Assembly (NCBI RefSeq): GCF_009389715.1
Contig: NW_024067695.1
Span: forward strand, 558,001-622,000
Length of the DNA: 64,000 nt
Direction: 5' to 3'
DNA from: Phoenix dactylifera
Lineage: Eukaryota; Streptophyta; Magnoliopsida; Arecales; Arecaceae
Shown here: in pieces, positions 42,291 to 54,519 of the stretch
How the letters are laid out: every line of letters starts with the position of its first letter
Numbering within the stretch: the stretch's first letter is position 1
Translations under genes and position numbers: made by a program
Notes under the pieces: model-generated
The model's database searches: none
Told to the model about the DNA's origin: nothing
Seen by the model: the letters and a program-made list of their open reading frames with translations, nothing else

Positions 42291-44567
42291 AAAAATGGAG
42301 GGAGGATGCAAGATTGAAATATTTGAAAATAAGCTAACATTCTGTCAATATTGTTAGACCCCAAAGTTTTTTTTTTAACTCACAAAAAAAAAAGAAAAAA
42401 AGAACAGAACCGGACATTGGTCGAGGATTCTTCATTCAGGGAAGATATAAGTCATTGCCATTGGCAAGAAGCGTGGCAATCTGCACGAAAGGAATCACAA
42501 CAAGCCATTAAAAATTGGTATGGAAATAAACATATGAGGATAAGCTCTTGTAAGCTTATTGTGCTAACAAGGCTTCAGATTTCAGTGCAGCACGTTTGTG
42601 AGCTCATCCGTGAGAATCCCTATATTTTAAATAATTATGAAGAAAAGTCTTCCAAGGCGCTGGTTATTAGCTCTTATGCGTCCAAGTGCATCAATTTCTT
42701 GTAAGCCCAGTGTCTGAACCGAGTCTTCAGATATTTGTGAAGTTTAAACAAAATTTTTCCTGACATGTCGTCGAAGCTTAGAGTGTTTGTTCATGATTTT
42801 TTCTGAATTCCTTTAAGGAGTTCCAAAATCCGTAGGTTAAGAACCCTAAAGAACCTGAAGAAAGGAATTCATTTGTCCTGTTCACTTACCTCCAAAACTA
42901 ATTGGTTACACCGTTCGCAAATTTGATATGGGAAGAACAGGGCTTCTTTTGAAGGTGCCAACTTTGACATGCACGGTTTTGTTATAAAGGTTGTACCAGT
43001 TTTTGAAAAATCAATTGTACGAGGTTATAAAAAGCTAACAACAAAATTTAGACAAGCCATTTTAAAAAGGATGACACAAGTCCTAAAGCTTGTTTGTACA
43101 GATGAATATAAGCTGCTTAAACCTTTCTTGTCTGGTAGACTAACAGCAGTAAGTATAGCCAACATCTTATACCAAAATTTTCTAACTTGCCTATTCAACA
43201 TGAGTTTTGCCCCACTAATAATATATGGTTATTGGTGTTAGATACAAGTAATGCGTGTGAAAGAAAGCATAAACAATTGTGCACCAATCAGAGAGAGCAT
43301 CGATGGCCATCGGCCATCCTTTGATGAATGTACTGTTGGTTTCTGTTTGTGCACTCCTCTTCTTGTTTTTTCTTGATGATGAATAGGTAGCCGTGGGTGG
43401 CACAAGTTAAAATGTAATAACCACCACTTAACCAACCCACAAGGCTGGTCAAATTGATGATTAGCTGCTACTCAGTTAATCTTTTTGCTAAGTTGATGGA
43501 AACGATATTTTGTTGCAAAAACTATGGCTCATTTTTATGCTATATCGATAACAAGGCCCGTCTCAGCAACCGATATCCCGGATCATGTCAAATGATCCTC
43601 CAGCATTTCAAAATCAACAAGTAGTAAACATTTCCCTGATCCCTTTTTCAAGAGCATCCTAGATGATTTTCAAGCAGAAAAATCAAAGGAACAAGAAATC
43701 ATAAACCCACGGCCCCTAGTTAAGTTGTTTTTTTTTTTTCCTTTTTTCATACAACTTAATCAACCACATATATAAAAGCAGCGACCAATCAATCACAACA
43801 AATAATCAAGATCCTACAATGACCAAAATAAGAGCATGCCAACAAGAAATCAGAGAGCATATCATTCACATGCCCACGCAAATCAACACGAATTTGATAT
43901 ATGCCAACATGAAATTAGGTATTATAATAGCAAAAGAAATTCATGCATCGACATAGACTCATTGTAGTGATATGCCAATAAATGTGATATCTGGTATTAT
44001 GTCTACTATTGCTACGCTAAAAATTGGCAGAAAAGAAAATAGTGTACAAAGAAATAATAAACAAGGGCAAAACAATGTTCCTAATAGAGAATTTAATTCC
44101 CTCACCACCACAATTTATGGAAAAACAGATCTCCGCGGCTTCCAGTTCAATGTGCCAAGGCTAAAGGGAAGATTTGCGTAGAAGCAGAAGAATTCTTGAT
44201 AGATATTAGAATTAATGAGTAATATCCGAATTTTTTAAAGAAATAAGCACTTGTTTCAATAATAAATTTCTGCAAGGAGTTGGGGGTCTCTCACTGAATT
44301 AGACAATCACCTTGTAAAGATACAGGAAAAAAAAGAATTGTCCTTTAAATACAATAATCTTATTAACAAGCACGCTAATCAAACATCAAAACTAATTTAT
44401 TCCACAGCATATGGCATAATGAATATCTCTTAGCTATCAAACCATGGACACATAGGAAAATCATCTGGCCAAATCAATCACAAGATATGTTTCAACTGTC
44501 TAACATACTGAGATATATGATGCACAAAAACTCGATAGGAACTGCAAATCCGAATCCATCAGCACAA

Positions 44568-44756
44568 CTAAGGCTGCAAGTTGGGAGCACCATGCATAGC
44601 TCCCTGTAGATTTTTAACAGCATTGTCGTAGTTCACAAAACCCATGAACCAGAACTCATGGTTGTCAACAGAGACAACCTGAATATATTTTTCTGCTGGA
44701 TTTACTCTGCTTGCTGAAGGATTAACTGACCTTAGCTGATGCAGTGGAATTACTAC
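44568..44756 (-). CDS. GEM-like exon 4
   Basis: Codes for the GRAM domain's end and a short tail [11 protein letters not shown]. Acceptor CCAAACAG; stop TAG at 44568-44570. Confidence 0.94.
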   Translation of the reverse strand, partial: VVIPLHQLRSVNPSASRVNPAEKYIQVVSVDNHEFWFMGFVNYDNAVKNLQGAMHGAPNLQP

Positions 44757-47240
44757 CTGTTTGGATTCCAAGAAAAACCACCAGATGACAGAATGCCAGA
44801 AACAAATACAAAATTTGTAGTGTACTTCATTACAAAAGGTAAAAACTATAAACTATAAAAAGAATAAGCTAGATGAGCATAGACATAATTTGTATAAAAA
44901 CGTCTGAGAAAGTCTATGGATATGGCTTTAGCGAACATGTACTGACAACACAAAATGTTCTGAGTATTAGCAATTAGAAGGAAGAAGAGAACACTAGAAT
45001 TTTATTGCAGAGTTATTTAGCAAATGCTTGTATTGCAACTAGTTCGTGTGACCTAAACTTTTGAGATCTAACCCCAACAAATTCTCTTGAATCTCTTCAC
45101 AGTTAACCATTAAATTGAAAAAGTTTGATCATGTTGAATACTGCATCCACATTAAATCAGGCCTTTGGAGGGGTGAACTACACGTTGCTCGATATGACAG
45201 TATCCTTGTTTATGCTAATTTAGTTTAGACTTTTGATTCATGTAAGCTCTAAGTAACCTGCCAGTGCTGTGAACATGAGTTAACAAGTGAGATCCAAGTG
45301 CAGAAAGAACATAAAATACCAGCATCATATTGCATATCATAATGAATTTTCATTAAGGGAAGTCTAGAAGTTGCACCAATAAAGAAAATGAACAGATTGT
45401 TGGTGACAGCAATGCTAATGCAAAGCTCATTCGTCTGCATGTGAAATTATTGTGATGGCAAATTAAGATATTTCTACGCATTGAATGCTAACAAAAACTT
45501 AAATGCATTGACCAGATAATGGTTAAAAAATCAAGTATCACAAGTACAAAATCCAAATAACCACGTCAACAGTTAAGCAAAAAGTATTTTAGCATTTTTG
45601 AAATATTTTTAATTATTATACAAAATATAAATAATTTGGATGCTGATAAGTCAAACATTACTCATTTCAGAATTTCTCAGTGTGACAACTTATGCTGCAC
45701 AGGTTGGACATGCCCTTTTATTTATAGGAGTTAGATTTTAGATGTTCATAGTTTAAGTTGACACTCCTGCAAACACACATTGCACTACAATAGTAAAAAA
45801 TGTTATTACTCCTTTAATTCCATAGTGTTAGTTTAAAATGCAAAAAAGGAAGAAAAAACCATGGCTAAAGAGAAACCTAACCAAAGAATAAGATGAGAAA
45901 AGAACCATCTTGCAAGTGTTTAAGAGCTGTAAGATTGAGCACATAAGATGACCAATCATCTTAAGTTCATCTATTACCAACATTCGACTAAGTTATATGA
46001 AGTTGGTTATTCTAAGGAACATGCTGGTCCATACTACCAACCAAAGAAAGAATATTTTGCAGTGCACATGCTGGTGAACGTACATAGACAAGTTGGGCAA
46101 AATACCTTGTAATAGCTCCATTCAGTTTGATCCCCAACTTTGTATGACAGAGGATTGTCACTACAAAATGCAAGTTTAGCAGTAGAGAGGTATAAAACTC
46201 CCATAACAGGCCCAGCAGAAGTAGATAGATAGCATGCATATGACCTTTTGAGTTTCTCTTCAGGAAGTGTCTCGAAAGTCTGTTGGAATATCTTGTCATA
46301 ACCACCTTCTGCTATGACCTTAGTTGTCTGAGCAATCCTCCCCATCGCTGCTTCTGTGACACTAGGTCCTGTTTTCACTGGATCAAGAAAGATTGTAACC
46401 ATTTTGCACAGCTAAAATTTTGACCTACTAAAGTTTAAAAAAATACAAAATATGTTCCAACATGCTAAAACATAAGTGCCAAACAAGCATAAAAGAACAT
46501 GGATAGTAAAAAAGCCGTATAACTGATTAATTCAGCAAAGAGTTGGAATGTAAAATGAACAAGCTCCCAGTTTATGCAATATCGAAAGTCATATTCAATA
46601 TGTAAATCTGCTTCAAGATTATGTACATATGACGTGTATGGATGTACGTATACATGCATATATGTATGTGTGCAAGAATAAGCTCCCAATTTATGCAATA
46701 TTTGAAATTGTATTCGCTACGAATATCTGTTTCCATATTAAGCAAGAAGACTGACAGAATGTTGGTTTATATTTTATGTATGCATGTGTATATGCGTGTG
46801 TGTGCACGTGAGTCGTGTGTCTGTGGGTGACAAACATAAAAGAAAATGAATAATGAAAAAGCCAAACTGATTTATTCAGCAAAGAATTGGAATATAAAAT
46901 GAATAAGCTCCCAATTTATACAATATTGAAAGTTGTCTTCAATATGTAAAATCTATTTCCATGATTAAGCAAGAAAACTGAATACTGATTTATATTTTAT
47001 TATGAATGTATTTATATATGTATGTATGTACTCTCAACTTATGCAACATTGAAAGTTATATTCAATATATAAATCTATTTCCATGATTGAGCAAGACGAC
47101 TGAATATTGGTTTATGTTTTATGCATGTGCATGCGGGTGTCTACACCAGTTATCTAGCATTTTTGGAGTTCGCATGTACTAGGTTGGGGTTTTTACCTTT
47201 TTCTCAAATACAGGAAACATAACAATGTGATTTTTTTTTT

Positions 47241-47271
<31 letters not shown>

Positions 47272-50200
47272 GGGGGGGCTAAGAATAATAAATGATTGTT
47301 ATTCATAGCTTGTTGTTGTATTAATGTCCCTTATTTAGGATATTAACATTCGATGTATTGAGCAGATGCATATATGAACCAAGTCATTTATTCTATTCTC
47401 AAACTACACAGGAGACATCACACCGATCACAGTCTATTGTCACAGATATGTTAGACTTTGGCCACCTTTAGTAAATTACCACAGGTATGCACCTTTTTGA
47501 AAACTTGCACCTCAAGTCAATTGCTTCAGACTGCAAGTTATCTTCTTGGTCCATGTTACAGCTTGGCTAACTTGTCATTAGAGTAACTCAAAATAAGTGT
47601 GACCGTTTATTCTGCAAAGGAGCTGAGACATGTGAACTTAGCTTTGTTTTCAACGCCATCTTAATCTCCTTTTGTCTTATCCAATTTTAGTAAGAATAAA
47701 GTGGATGGTTGATGCTTTATGTTTTACTGGAAATTTGTATTCATTTCTACTGCTTGTTATCCATCATCATTCTTTGGCCACCTTCACAATTCTTACTTAA
47801 CTGGTAACCAAGGATATAAACTCAGTACTCTAATACCTTGATCATTATATGATTATCTACTAACACAAATAATTATACATCTTAAGTTTTACATTATTAC
47901 TAAACAAGATTTTCTAAATGATATCTTAGATATTCCATTAACTCATTATTTTTCTTATTTCTCCTTTTTCCCATTTCTTGCCTTGTTTGACATAATTTTT
48001 CATATAGTTTGACTAAAATGAATTGAAAGAGCACACCCAAAAATGATGTTACATTTTCTGTTAACTAGTATTCCTATTTCACCGGGTTTCTAAATATTTT
48101 TCCTTTATTTTTTTATTTATTGAATTCAAATTTAAATCATGAAATAAAAATGAAACTGCTGAAATTACTGAAAGATTTTGAACCAGGCTAGTATAGAAAC
48201 TTAAAGTTATAAGCCTGTTCAATAACAAGAAACATAAATTACTGTTTCACAATATTATTCCTTTTACCTAATGTTTTCTCATTTTCATTTTGTTCTTCTT
48301 CACTTATTTTTCTATTTATCTCTTTTCAACTCTGTCCAGATGAACATGCGCATACAAAAGAAAGCTTTTTTCAACTTGTGCTACTCTGAACTAGCTGACT
48401 TAGGTTGGTTTTAATAGTCCAACCATAATTCAGCGCTCTACCAATAATGTGGTCATTCCATTTTCATACCAGCCAAGTTTCCATTCCAAATTTCCAATAT
48501 CTGCTATACCATTCTGCTTTCAATTCCTATTCCATCACTTTAACTAACATCTTTAAACACTTTTCTTTTTGTAATAACCATCTTTTACTGGTCTGTTATT
48601 TGTTTATCTATTTGTCTGTGCATATACTTAAAGTTACAAGAGGGCTAGAAATGCTAGAATTCAAGGGTTTGGTGTTCCTTATGTCGGGCCACATTTATTC
48701 CATCTCCCTATTCATAACAAGCCTCGTCACTATCCTCTTCATCCAACTAGATCATTTTTTTCAAAAAATAAATGCATATTCTTTACTTATTTGGCCTAGT
48801 GGTATTCCATACTCAATCCACCTGGGCTTCAATGCATCCTATGTTCAATGTAACTTTACCTATCCATCTAAAGGAGGGTGATAACTCATTCGACACCATT
48901 TATTTTAAAAGGAACATATAATTCGTCCCCAACAACTTCTCCATATTATATTGAACAATTTCTATTCATCATACAATAGATCTTTTCAGCCTTTTTAACA
49001 TTCCTTTAATAAAAATTTTAAGTCATTTCTCTCATGAAGCTTCCTATGCCATTGTTATCCAAGTATGTACCGCCCTTATAGGTTCTCCACCACTTTATCC
49101 TTAAATGGCATAATTTCCAGCCTTCCGACAACATACTCATTCTGAACCATCATCTAAAGAGCCAGTCAGAATGAGTGATTTGGCATGACATGTAGCGTGA
49201 TAATGCCTTACCAATAATGCAGCAACTAAGGGCAGCAATGTTGAGTTGGTTCAGCTTCATGTTAGGTTGAGATATAAGCATTTCAATTAAACTGCCAGCA
49301 TGAAAACATGTCAATGATTAAAACCAAAACTTGACCTGTTCATTATACAGGTAAGACAGCCTGATCCCCTTAACCTACTTCATAAGAAAATAGAATTGAC
49401 TTATATCTAACATCATACAGTTAACCTGTTAACCTATCTCGACAAACTTAAACACAAATTAACATAATTTACCTAATATTAAACTAGTTAATCTAATCAA
49501 ATGTCAATCTACTAATTTTAACTAATTAGCCCCCTATTGCTTTATACAATATTGTAATGACATAATTTTATACCTTATTAAATTGTTTGACAATGGTCAC
49601 TTTCTTGTTTGGGTCTCCAACGCAATTATAAAATGGGTCAAGATGGGTCGAACAGTCAAGGCTCTAAATCCTTTTGACCCATCCTTTTCGTAAGAATCCT
49701 GACCCATTTAATAAATGAATTAATTTTGACACCCTGTTTTTGATCCAAACCCCAATTATGCCAATCCAAATCTACTAACTTTGTGTCGCTTCGTGTAGCG
49801 TTGGCGGGTCAGGTCAAGGACTGCAACCCTCAATCAAGGTTGGCATGTTGTCAATTGTGTGTCGACACATTGCCAATGCCAAGCCAACATGACACTGGCA
49901 TGTGATTACTTAATCCATATTTCTAACTTTAACCTTGTTTGTAGTGATTTTTAGGTTCGTTCTTTCTTTATCTCCACCATGTGCATCATTATGAAACTTG
50001 GACTGATATTTATACCCAACATTTTAATCCATCTAATAATGTGAGGATTATTGTGCTTCCATCATTATTTCCCTTTTGAGTCTCAAAGGCATAGGTTACT
50101 GAATCACATGAAGGAGAGCGGCTGAATCATCTTAGTCTCGGCGTGGTTGAAGATCAACGTAAGGGTTCATGTCAGCTAAGAGTGCCAATCTTTGGTGAGT

Positions 50201-52326
50201 CTCAGTTCTAGCCTAGCCTCAAACCAATGGTTTATGTAATCATCATGGGATATAGTAGTTCTGCATATTAGTAGATATTTATCCACCAAAGCTTTCCTTA
50301 CAGTTCCAAATTCATGTTCAATTACATTTTCACTTAATCAATTCAAAAAATGGCCTTCCTTGTATTCAAAATTCAAAAAAAAAAAAAGAAAACAAAATTT
50401 CCCTTTCACTTATTATCAGATGTTCATCCTCCAATGCTTTCCTTATAGTTCCAATTTCAAATTCGATTAGGCAATTCATTTCATTATTTCAAAACTGACC
50501 TTCCTTTCCATTCAAAATTTGTAGGCCCTTGTTCTTTGCAAAACCACTATAATTAAGCCAACGACCACATTATGGCAAAAGTATAAGAAGCTACCATTAC
50601 ATATAGCTAGCAAACATGTATTATGAATTATCTGCCAATAAACAAATAAAGAAAGAACTAGAACATGTAAGGATATTATCAAAAGAGTGAGCAATCAAAT
50701 TCAACTTCCCATCAAATTGCCACAACTCACAAATATCAAGGGGGAAAAAGGTCAAAACTAATCATCCTTTTGCCTCTTTTTGCTCTTCAAACTTTCTGAG
50801 TTGTGGTGAAAAATCCATCATTCATTATCTTTCTTTGATGCTTTTTTATTAGCTTTTCATGGAAACCATTTAAAACAGGGTTTGCAGAATAATTGGGAAG
50901 TTCAAATGAGAGGCGTGCACATTGAAAAACTGTAATAGATGATATCTTTTAATGTCCTCATAGAATATTCAAATATACATATTTTAGTTAATTTCAACAC
51001 CTTTTTCCTCTCTTGCCAAGCCAAATACTTGGACACATGTCCGAATCCAATTCTCACATACATGTCCATGCAACAGTGGAGTGCAAATGTGGTACCAGCA
51101 TTAGAGTGAGATTCGTCACACATAAAAGCAGTACCTTGGTCAAAGTAAGAGCTCCAAGGCTGCCATGGGGTCGGATACTAAGGATGCAATTGCAGAGCAT
51201 AATAACAGTATGTCTGACCTTGTTTAACACTAGTGCCTTGAACACCTGCAAAGCCTAGCATTTAGGTCTACAGATTAGGATCGTAACAGAGAATACTTTG
51301 AATTAGGTTACTTTGTCGTCACTGAGGAAGCAACAAACTTAGACTAAATCGAATTTATTGGGCTTCCATTTTCTTAAGATACATCTTAGGAACTCTAATA
51401 TCTATATTAGCACCAAAACATTCCACACGGCCGTTTTATCATTTCGCCAAAAACTTCGCAACTAGACTCAACCTCTTTCGTGATCATCAGCTCTGATCTT
51501 TCCAGCCTGCAACCCCACCCCTATAGGACTCAAAGTAGAGTCACGTCCATTACAGCTACTTCATGTCTAAAACTTATCGAACTTTAAACAACTTACATCT
51601 AACTTCAGTTGTCTCACTAATGATTAACTAAAGTTAACTGAAAACCAAGTGTTTCATAAGTCTAATAATCTATGTCTCTCGTTCAAGAAAATATTTATTA
51701 CGGTTTTCCCCACACATAATATCGAGCAGATCAAACACAAATGAATAATTCATATAGACAAATAAAAAAGCAAATTCGATTACATAGAAAGAGAAAAAGA
51801 ACCCTTTTTAATTAATTCATCTAAATCTAATACTCACAGTGCTGCCAAACATTCCCGGCCAAATCCTCGGTCTTCTTTGCCGCTTCCCCTACCTTTTTCC
51901 CCCAAGTCCCGAGCACATCACGGACGGTGTCCATCGTATCTATTCATCATAGTCCAAAAAAAAAAAAAATCCAATTAATCAAACAAAATCACACACAAAT
52001 TCACCAAACCCTATCCATCATAAAACTAATCAAATATTCAAAAGAACAACAAACAGGATAAACAAATCGAACAAAACCAAATCTCTCTAATCTCAGACCA
52101 AGGAAATAGCAAAGAGAGAGGGCATACTCTTGGAGGACGAGGCAGCGGGGGCGGGGGTGACGTAGGGGTTGGACTCCGGTGGCATGGTGGTGGCGTGGTG
52201 AGCGGGGACGGAGGGCGGCGGAGGGGGCGCGACGTCCTCCGCGTTGAGCTTGGGGTAGGGAGCGTAATCCGATGAGTGCTCACCTTCCGATTCCTTCTTG
52301 TTGAGGGGATTGGCGGTGGGATCCAT
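44568..52326 (-). CDS. GRAM-domain protein of the GEM-like / ABA-responsive family, four exons
   Basis: Minus-strand exons 52326-52128, 51939-51838, 46377-46106 and 44756-44568 join in frame to 253 residues. The N-terminal about 66 residues are proline-rich and disordered-looking ([20 protein letters not shown]). [20 protein letters not shown] and [20 protein letters not shown] follow, then the GRAM domain (about residues 131-250: [50 protein letters not shown], and in the last exon [17 protein letters not shown] and [20 protein letters not shown]). This matches plant GEM-like proteins and FH-interacting protein 1. The family binds phosphoinositides through GRAM and is tied to ABA response and cell-fate control; the exact role here is inference. 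Introns are 188, 5460 and 1349 bp with GT-AG ends. The first intron's donor falls after AAGA (GTATGCC). Intron 2 is loaded with repeats. Confidence 0.94.
46106..46377 (-). CDS. GEM-like exon 3
   Basis: Begins with the end of a split leucine codon, [16 protein letters not shown], and carries most of the GRAM domain, ending QTEWSYYK before donor GTATTTTG. Confidence 0.95.
46470..47145. repeat. Variable tandem array in GEM-like intron 2
   Basis: At least four diverged units start with variants of AAGCTCCCAATTTATGCAAT, at about 46560, 46680, 46905 and 47030. Each goes on to ATTCAATATGTAAATCT, TTTCCATGATTAAGCAAGA and GGTTTATATTTTATG. Units 2 to 4 are followed by TATG/TGTG microsatellite runs of different length. 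A longer order is also present: the preceding AAACATAA...TTCAGCAAAGA(G/A)TTGGAAT block occurs before units 1 and 3. Confidence 0.85.
47231..47278. repeat. T20-G28 homopolymer junction
   Basis: Twenty T residues (47231-47250) run straight into 28 G residues (47251-47278), then CTAAGAATAA. No other run of G over about ten bases occurs in the window. On the opposite strand this is C28A20. See findings. Confidence 0.97.
47280..49228. other. GEM-like intron 2, middle part
   Basis: AT-rich intron with no gene. A 144-codon open frame at 48447-48881 has a hydrophobic, low-information composition and no family match; it is taken as chance. Confidence 0.45.
49229..49850. repeat. Non-autonomous DNA-transposon-like repeat, related to 18926-20745
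   Basis: It starts GGGCAGCAATGTTGAGTTGG and holds TTGACCTGTTCATTATACAGG, then GACCCATTTAATAAATGAAT and TTTTGACACCCTG near 49735. AGGGCAGCAA and the reverse complement of TTTTGACACCCTG (CAGGGTGTCAAAA) make a plausible inverted terminal pair. The superfamily was not settled. Confidence 0.45.
49851..51837. other. GEM-like intron 2, 5' part
   Basis: AT-rich intron. Nothing recognised. Confidence 0.45.
51838..51939 (-). CDS. GEM-like exon 2
   Basis: Thirty-four codons through NVWQH. A GGTAGGGG inside it is a decoy donor; the true one is GTGAGTA. Too short to be found by ORF length. Confidence 0.92.
52128..52326 (-). CDS. GEM-like exon 1
   Basis: Codes for [20 protein letters not shown] and the proline-rich tail. 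The ATG at 52326-52324 sits in context GCCATGGAT. An in-frame extension upstream exists but lacks family similarity. Confidence 0.93.
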
Positions 52327-53900
52327 GGCCGCGGCGAGGAGACGGGGGCTCTCGATTGGGCGCGGACGCGTCGGCCTCGCGGCGGTACCTGAGAGGCTGG
52401 GACTCTTGGGGAGAGAGGGGCCTTTTCGGCCTTCACGTCGGAACGAGCACCCTCTTTGAGAGACCGGCAGTTGATGACAGGCTAGCGCGTCCAAATCCCA
52501 AACAGAATTTGTTTTGGCTTGCACCACACAAAGAGCTGGAGATTAATTACCACATCGCTTCTCAGTTAATTAGTCTTATGTGAAAGTAATTAGCTTAGCA
52601 GTAGCTGGTGAACTAAGCGGTGATCTCACAGGTGATCAGAAGTAGTAGTTGTTTATCATGTTAACAAATACTAGTTTATAAATTGCATGATATGTGGGAT
52701 ACACTTTTTTCCCCCTCTATTTTTTAATTATTCTTTACCTAAAATTTAACAATATAATAAAATATAATAAATAAAAATTTTTAATTGTCAAATTTTTGTT
52801 GTATATTAAATAATAAACTTTAATGATGATCGAGGATATTAATACAGCATACTAGCATCTACATGGTAAAGGAAGCACTCCAAAATATTTCGTCACTAAT
52901 ACTAGCATCATATAATGCATCGGTATAGTTTTCTCTTTCCTTTTATTGTTCTTGAAATAGAATAAATAATGTAACAAATAATGTTAAATAGAAGGTGTTC
53001 AAATTCTATAAAGATCCACCTTCTATATTTTGAGTCAGATCTTTTTTCTAGTTAAAAGAGGACAAAACTTTTTATTTCTTTTATACTAGTAAGTCTGGGC
53101 TAAATCGTGTTAGACTCATCTCCTAATTTAAAAAATAAAAATTATGTGAAAAATATTTTTTAAAATTCATGTTTTGGTAGAAAATATATTTTGACTCCTA
53201 TATAAGCTTTGTGTTCGGTCACAAAGTCAAATTCTTCTAGAATTAGAGATATGACTTTTCGAAGTTCTGATACTCGATTAAACCTTGGATGCTGCGGATC
53301 TTGCCCTCAAAGCTTGATCCAGAGTAACCTAAAACAGCTAGATTAGTTAGCGGCAGGTCAAGTGATCCTCTTGGATCAAATCCCACCATATTTGATACCA
53401 ATAGCCAACTACCACATCTCGGGTGAGTTAGCAGTGATTATTAGCAGCTGATCCAAAGCAACATTGTTTCCGTTTTTCTTATCCCACTTAATTGTTAAAT
53501 GACCAACAAGATGTCAAGATCTTCTATCGGCAAAAATATAACTACAAAAAAGGTATAATATAACTATAACTATAAAACGAAAATTTTAAGAAGAAAATCA
53601 AAAATAATTATCCCATATAGTTATATTATGGTACAATTTAATCATGAGATCCGAATGAAATTGGGTTATCCTAAAAAAGAATATCTAGTTATATTTAATT
53701 ATTTATCAACGATAACAACTTGTCTCCAAATTTTTAATCCCATTCGGAATCCGAGCTTGAAGCTTTTGTATTGTGTACGGTGGACTTGGGTGTGGGCACT
53801 CCTCTTTCTGAGCCCAAATCTGATCAAATCTCGTAATATTTTATTTTTTTACTTAAATAATAAATTCTAGGATTGGCTTGATAACCAATAGAATCTAATT
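52327..53900. other. Upstream region of the GEM-like gene and AT-rich spacer
   Basis: 52327-52530 is GC-rich leader or promoter. Beyond that the sequence is AT-rich and shows no gene. Confidence 0.5.
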
Positions 53901-53959
53901 TGTGGTTCCAAGCTCTAAATTTTTTGTTTGATTCGAATAGCGTTATTGGATTACACTCA

Positions 53960-54516
53960 CTAGATTCCTCCATTTTCGAGTTTTTTTAAGGTCAACTTTG
54001 ATGGATGCATCCTTGATGGTGGAAGAAGGGGAGGTACAAGCTTCGTCATCAGAGACTTAGATTCTACGGTAGTTGTTGCTGGTGGGTGTCAGATCTTCAA
54101 CACATCGGTTCTAGAAACTGAGTTGAGGGCGGCATAGGCTAGTTTGGGCCATGCTTAACGTGTGCTGCGGGTTAGAGCGGTCATGCTTGAGAATGATTCG
54201 ACTAGGATGATTGGCTGGATCCAGGGGCACTGGCGGTGTGGGTGGGCGCCACCCCTTGCTTCGCAATATTCAAATAATAGTTAGTGGCGACGTGGCTTTT
54301 CAGATCAAGCATGTGTATAGAGAGGCTAATGGAGCTGCGGATTGAGTGGCCTCGTACGTAGCTGATCACTTCGGAGAGTTCATGGGTTAGAAAAAAAAAA
54401 GTTGCCTAGAGCACTCCAAGATTTACTATTCTTTAATTATTATTTTTTAGATGTATACATATACTAGAAGTATATAAATTATCCGTCGCAGCAAAAAAAA
54501 AAAAAAAAAAAAAAAA
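53960..54516 (+). mobile_element. 5'-truncated LINE, RNase H end, plus strand
   Basis: From about 53990 the frame reads KVNFDGCILDGG, FVIRDLDSTVVVAGGCQIF, ETELRAA, then after stops ARVMLEND-like and IKHVYREANGAAD. This is the RNase H domain seen in the LINE at 5601-12268 (VNFDGSVLDGG, REANGAAD). Several stops and a frame change show decay. An A-run at about 54388-54400 and a longer one at 54493-54517 follow; either could be the poly(A) tail. No target-site duplication was identified. Confidence 0.85.
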
Positions 54517-54519
54517 ATC

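Larger units (their letters stand above)
38536..44567. other. Intergenic region with repeats and unrecognised ORF pieces
   Basis: No complete gene was recognised. 38536-38720 is the likely upstream region of the Bet1-like gene. The direct repeats, a possible exon remnant and a CACTA-type remnant are listed separately. Between 42440 and 43200 several short plus-strand frames occur (for example IRENPYILNNYEEKSSKALV and KLTTKFRQAILKRMTQVLKL) that look somewhat protein-like but match no family I know. 43250-44567 shows nothing. Confidence 0.4.

Noticed and set aside
48447-48881. 144-codon open frame in GEM-like intron 2
   Set aside because: It is hydrophobic, low in information, has no domain and lies in intron sequence on the strand opposite to the gene. 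Chance is the simplest explanation.
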